Source: Lepidostoma basale
Lineage: Eukaryota > Arthropoda > Insecta > Trichoptera > Lepidostomatidae
Assembly (NCBI GenBank): GCA_022606425.2
Contig: JAHDVF020001350.1
Span: 1,550,001-1,614,000 of the forward strand
Length of the DNA stretch: 64,000 nt
Direction: 5' to 3'
Part shown: positions 61,891-64,000 of the stretch, piece by piece
Layout: every line of letters starts with the position of its first letter
Position numbering within the stretch: the first letter of the stretch is position 1
Program-made: the position numbers and the translations under genes
Notes under the pieces: generated by a model
Database searches by the model: none
The model's input: the letters and a program-made list of their open reading frames with translations, nothing else
What the model was told of the DNA's origin: nothing

Positions 61891-62474
61891 GTGTATTTGT
61901 TCCTATGTCAATTTATATAATTTTGAATTTCTTGCTGGAGTTGAGTTAGGTACCTAATTATTTTAATTAAAAGAACGGTTAGTTACTATTTATATAAGAA
62001 CAAGAAACATTTGTCGCGTAAAAAAAAATTGTGATACATTAAACAAAGTTTTTTTAATTTAACTGTTTATTATAAATATGTTTACGTTTAACGTAAATTA
62101 AATATTAAATACTCTGCATAATACCTTTGATCAATTTGTATCTTTATCTTATAGGAGTGTGTATTTTCTACTAAGAGTCAGACCCTTCAGTCGATAAATG
62201 TCATCTTATTTTCCGATCACGAAAAAGGAAATGATTGTAATGTGCTAGGAACAATACAATTCAGGTCAATGAGCAACCTTTATTGGATTTAGGAGTAATA
62301 TATCGGAGCTTACTTTTAGGGGATGATTCTTTTACCAAAGGACTGAGAATTTTCCGAGTTCTGGTATATTTATATAATAATACTTCTGTTAATGGAGAGA
62401 AATAAATAATACTACCTTTGTTTTATAAAATACAATATAATATGAATATGAATTCTAAAATCCAAAACGTTGAC

Positions 62475-62850
62475 ACGAATTTCTTCAGACTTAGCGGATT
62501 CTTTGAGAACTCCGTCATCTTGGAGGCTATCCATCTTTATGTTCCGGATGGTCATCTTCGACAGCGTCAGCACGGACTGTTTTATCTCCCACATGCAGAA
62601 CCATCTAGTGATGCTGGTGGGGAGAGCAATCAAACTGCTGAACATAATCGCTTTGTAGATTGATGTCTTTCATATTCGTGAAAGAATACAAATATTATTG
62701 ACTTTGGAGAGTATCTTGTATTCCTAATGTCGAACCATGAACGTCGTCGAACGTCGAACCATTTCTATATTATAGTACAACCATGCGTTCCTGGTATTAT
62801 ATATTTACTATATTTTACCTGTTCTTAATAGATGCCTTAAACTGTAATTT
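62475..62850 (+). mobile_element. Jockey/R1-like LINE 3' end
   Basis: LADSLRTPSSWRLSIFMFRM in one frame and GFFENSVILEAIHLYVPDGH, LRQRQHGLFYLPHAE in another; then VMLVGRAIKLLN and the 3' UTR with GTATCTTGTATTCCTAATGT as in 22180. Frameshifted; tail lost or displaced near 62850. Confidence 0.7.
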
Positions 62851-62854
62851 TAGC

Positions 62855-63055
62855 CTCCTTGGTGATTTTTCGCCAAGCTCCTCGATCCTGCGCCTTTTGC
62901 TTCCAGCAGTCCAATTCGCCCAGCCTAGCCAGATCCTTCCTAGGGGTCTTACTCCAGTCGGTCTAGACGCGTACATGGTCTTGATTGCTCTGGTCTCTTC
63001 GGCTCGGCATACGTGCTAATCCATGCTAAGCGACCGGTTCTCACGGTGCTCGTTA
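62855..63055 (-). mobile_element. LINE C-terminal fragment
   Basis: Minus-strand traces ARRDQSNQDHVRV-like, TGVRPLGRIWLGWANWTAGS and KRRIEELGEKSPRRLK-like: the W.NW..A..R..W..L-type end of a LINE ORF2. Short and broken. Confidence 0.45.
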
Positions 63056-63059
63056 TAAG

Positions 63060-63555
63060 GGGCTGCTGGGTAAACAAATAATTAAGCAATTAAGTTGTTT
63101 TTTAAGCCGTTTTTTATATTTTTTGTAAATTGTTGTGAGTTGTTTGAAAAATATTTATTGTTGTGAGTTGTTTAATTTTTTTTTATAGCTATATAAAAAT
63201 GAGCTTAAGGGTTTAGTTTATATTAATGACGGATAATTTTTAAATCACTCTTATCCTATTATACAAAATCAATCTTCGATCAGAACTTTATTAAACTTTC
63301 GATTAACTCCATTTGAAATTCATAAACAAGTAAAACTAATCGAAGTTTGTTATCAAGAACCTACAAAGAAGCCAGTAAAAATTGTTTTCATTTACGAAAC
63401 TCATATAAGTATTGGTTTAATATTTATTAAGAAATTAGTTTAAGTACTTGTATCTAGAGCTGTTTTCTATATTATAGTACAAAAAATGCTCTTAATTTTT
63501 CGCAAGCCATTTATAATTTTACATAGCTGTACCCAACCGATGTATTGCTGGGTAT
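63060..63555. other. No gene seen
   Basis: AT-rich sequence between LINE fragments; no exon, RNA gene or repeat is supported. Confidence 0.4.
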
Positions 63556-63559
63556 AATA

Positions 63560-63930
63560 AAATACCAATCATTGGAAATTAGACGAACTGTTCATTTTTT
63601 TCAACTGATTCGTGGTCGAATAAACGTCTCGGATATTTTGAATGATTTGTCCCTGGCAATTATCTGCGACAACGGCAACATAGATTATTTCACCTGCCAT
63701 TGTGTAGAACCAATCTACCTAAGGTTATGCCCGTGGGCAGGGAAATAATCATTCTTAACCGCATTTCTTCGGATTTGGACATTTTCCACGATTTTGTGAT
63801 AAATCTCTCTCTTATGTAATGTATTAAATTGGAATTTGCTACTCATGTTTTTCTAATTGTACTCGTACTACATTGTTGCTTTTTACTTTTTATTTGGCTT
63901 ATGTTTTTATTATTATTTGTATTTAAAATA
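63560..63930 (+). mobile_element. Jockey-like LINE 3' end, divergent lineage
   Basis: Same blocks as 44400-44720: TCATTGGAAATTAGACGAAC, ATTATCTGCGACAACGGCAA, then the NLPKVMPVGREIIILNRIS-like segment. The 3' end passes into AAATAAAATAAAAAC. Followed by a copy of the 3461 palindrome arm at 63958. Confidence 0.62.
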
Positions 63931-64000
63931 AAATAAAAACATTGTACTTTGTTTTTTACCACTATGCGGTTATTTTAATTGCCGACTAGTTTTGCTTGTA

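Noticed and set aside
45403..64000. Remaining CG-1 exons of CAMTA
   Set aside because: I looked for codons for the conserved EIAAIL..F and KKRKDGK stretches on + and found none; repeats fill most of the interval.

Overview
This is an AT-rich, repeat-dominated nuclear segment of an insect genome. A lepidopteran or another insect with a large repeat load is the best guess, but nothing here fixes the order. The evidence is intron-bearing arthropod-type genes, dozens of decayed non-LTR retrotransposon tails, mariner and hAT elements, tRNA-derived SINEs, and no operons.

Three pieces of host coding sequence can be supported, all on the + strand. (1) Two uninterrupted paralogues of a multi-spanning nucleotide-sugar transporter of the SLC35B4 / Drosophila Efr type lie at 28070-29080 (336 aa) and 40560-41579 (339 aa). 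They are about 60% identical by eye and each has a splice acceptor just upstream of the coding region. (2) A 92-bp internal exon at 45311-45402 encodes the N-terminal edge of the CG-1 DNA-binding domain of a calmodulin-binding transcription activator (CAMTA). (3) A GC-rich, His-rich candidate exon ending at 21880 has a donor whose phase matches the CAMTA exon. If it belongs to CAMTA, both transporter genes are nested in the same orientation inside a CAMTA intron of about 23 kb. The rest of the CG-1 domain was not found downstream, so CAMTA probably continues past the window.

Layout: 1-21 kb and 46-64 kb are almost entirely repeats. These are RTE-like LINE 3' ends with (TTAG)n or (TTG)n tails, at least three other LINE lineages, SINEs, hAT-type and other TIR elements with visible target-site duplications, and long foldback (palindromic) elements. 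21.5-23.4 kb holds a CpG-rich exon/promoter zone and a 1-kb TIR element. 28-29 kb and 40.5-41.6 kb hold the transporters, separated by a palindromic TIR element, a SINE and a mariner element.

The most interesting unexplained signal is a recurrent hammerhead-ribozyme-like motif in the foldback elements: CUGANGA, one extra nucleotide, stem II, GAAA, a short self-complementary segment (CG, CATG, CCGG, AGCU core), then UC or UU. It appears in at least six sequence-unrelated repeat families on both strands. The copies at 6839-6870 and 60627-60657 also show a perfectly paired stem I. Such motifs are known from Penelope-like elements and animal retrozymes; here they sit in inverted pairs. Catalytic activity is inferred, not shown.
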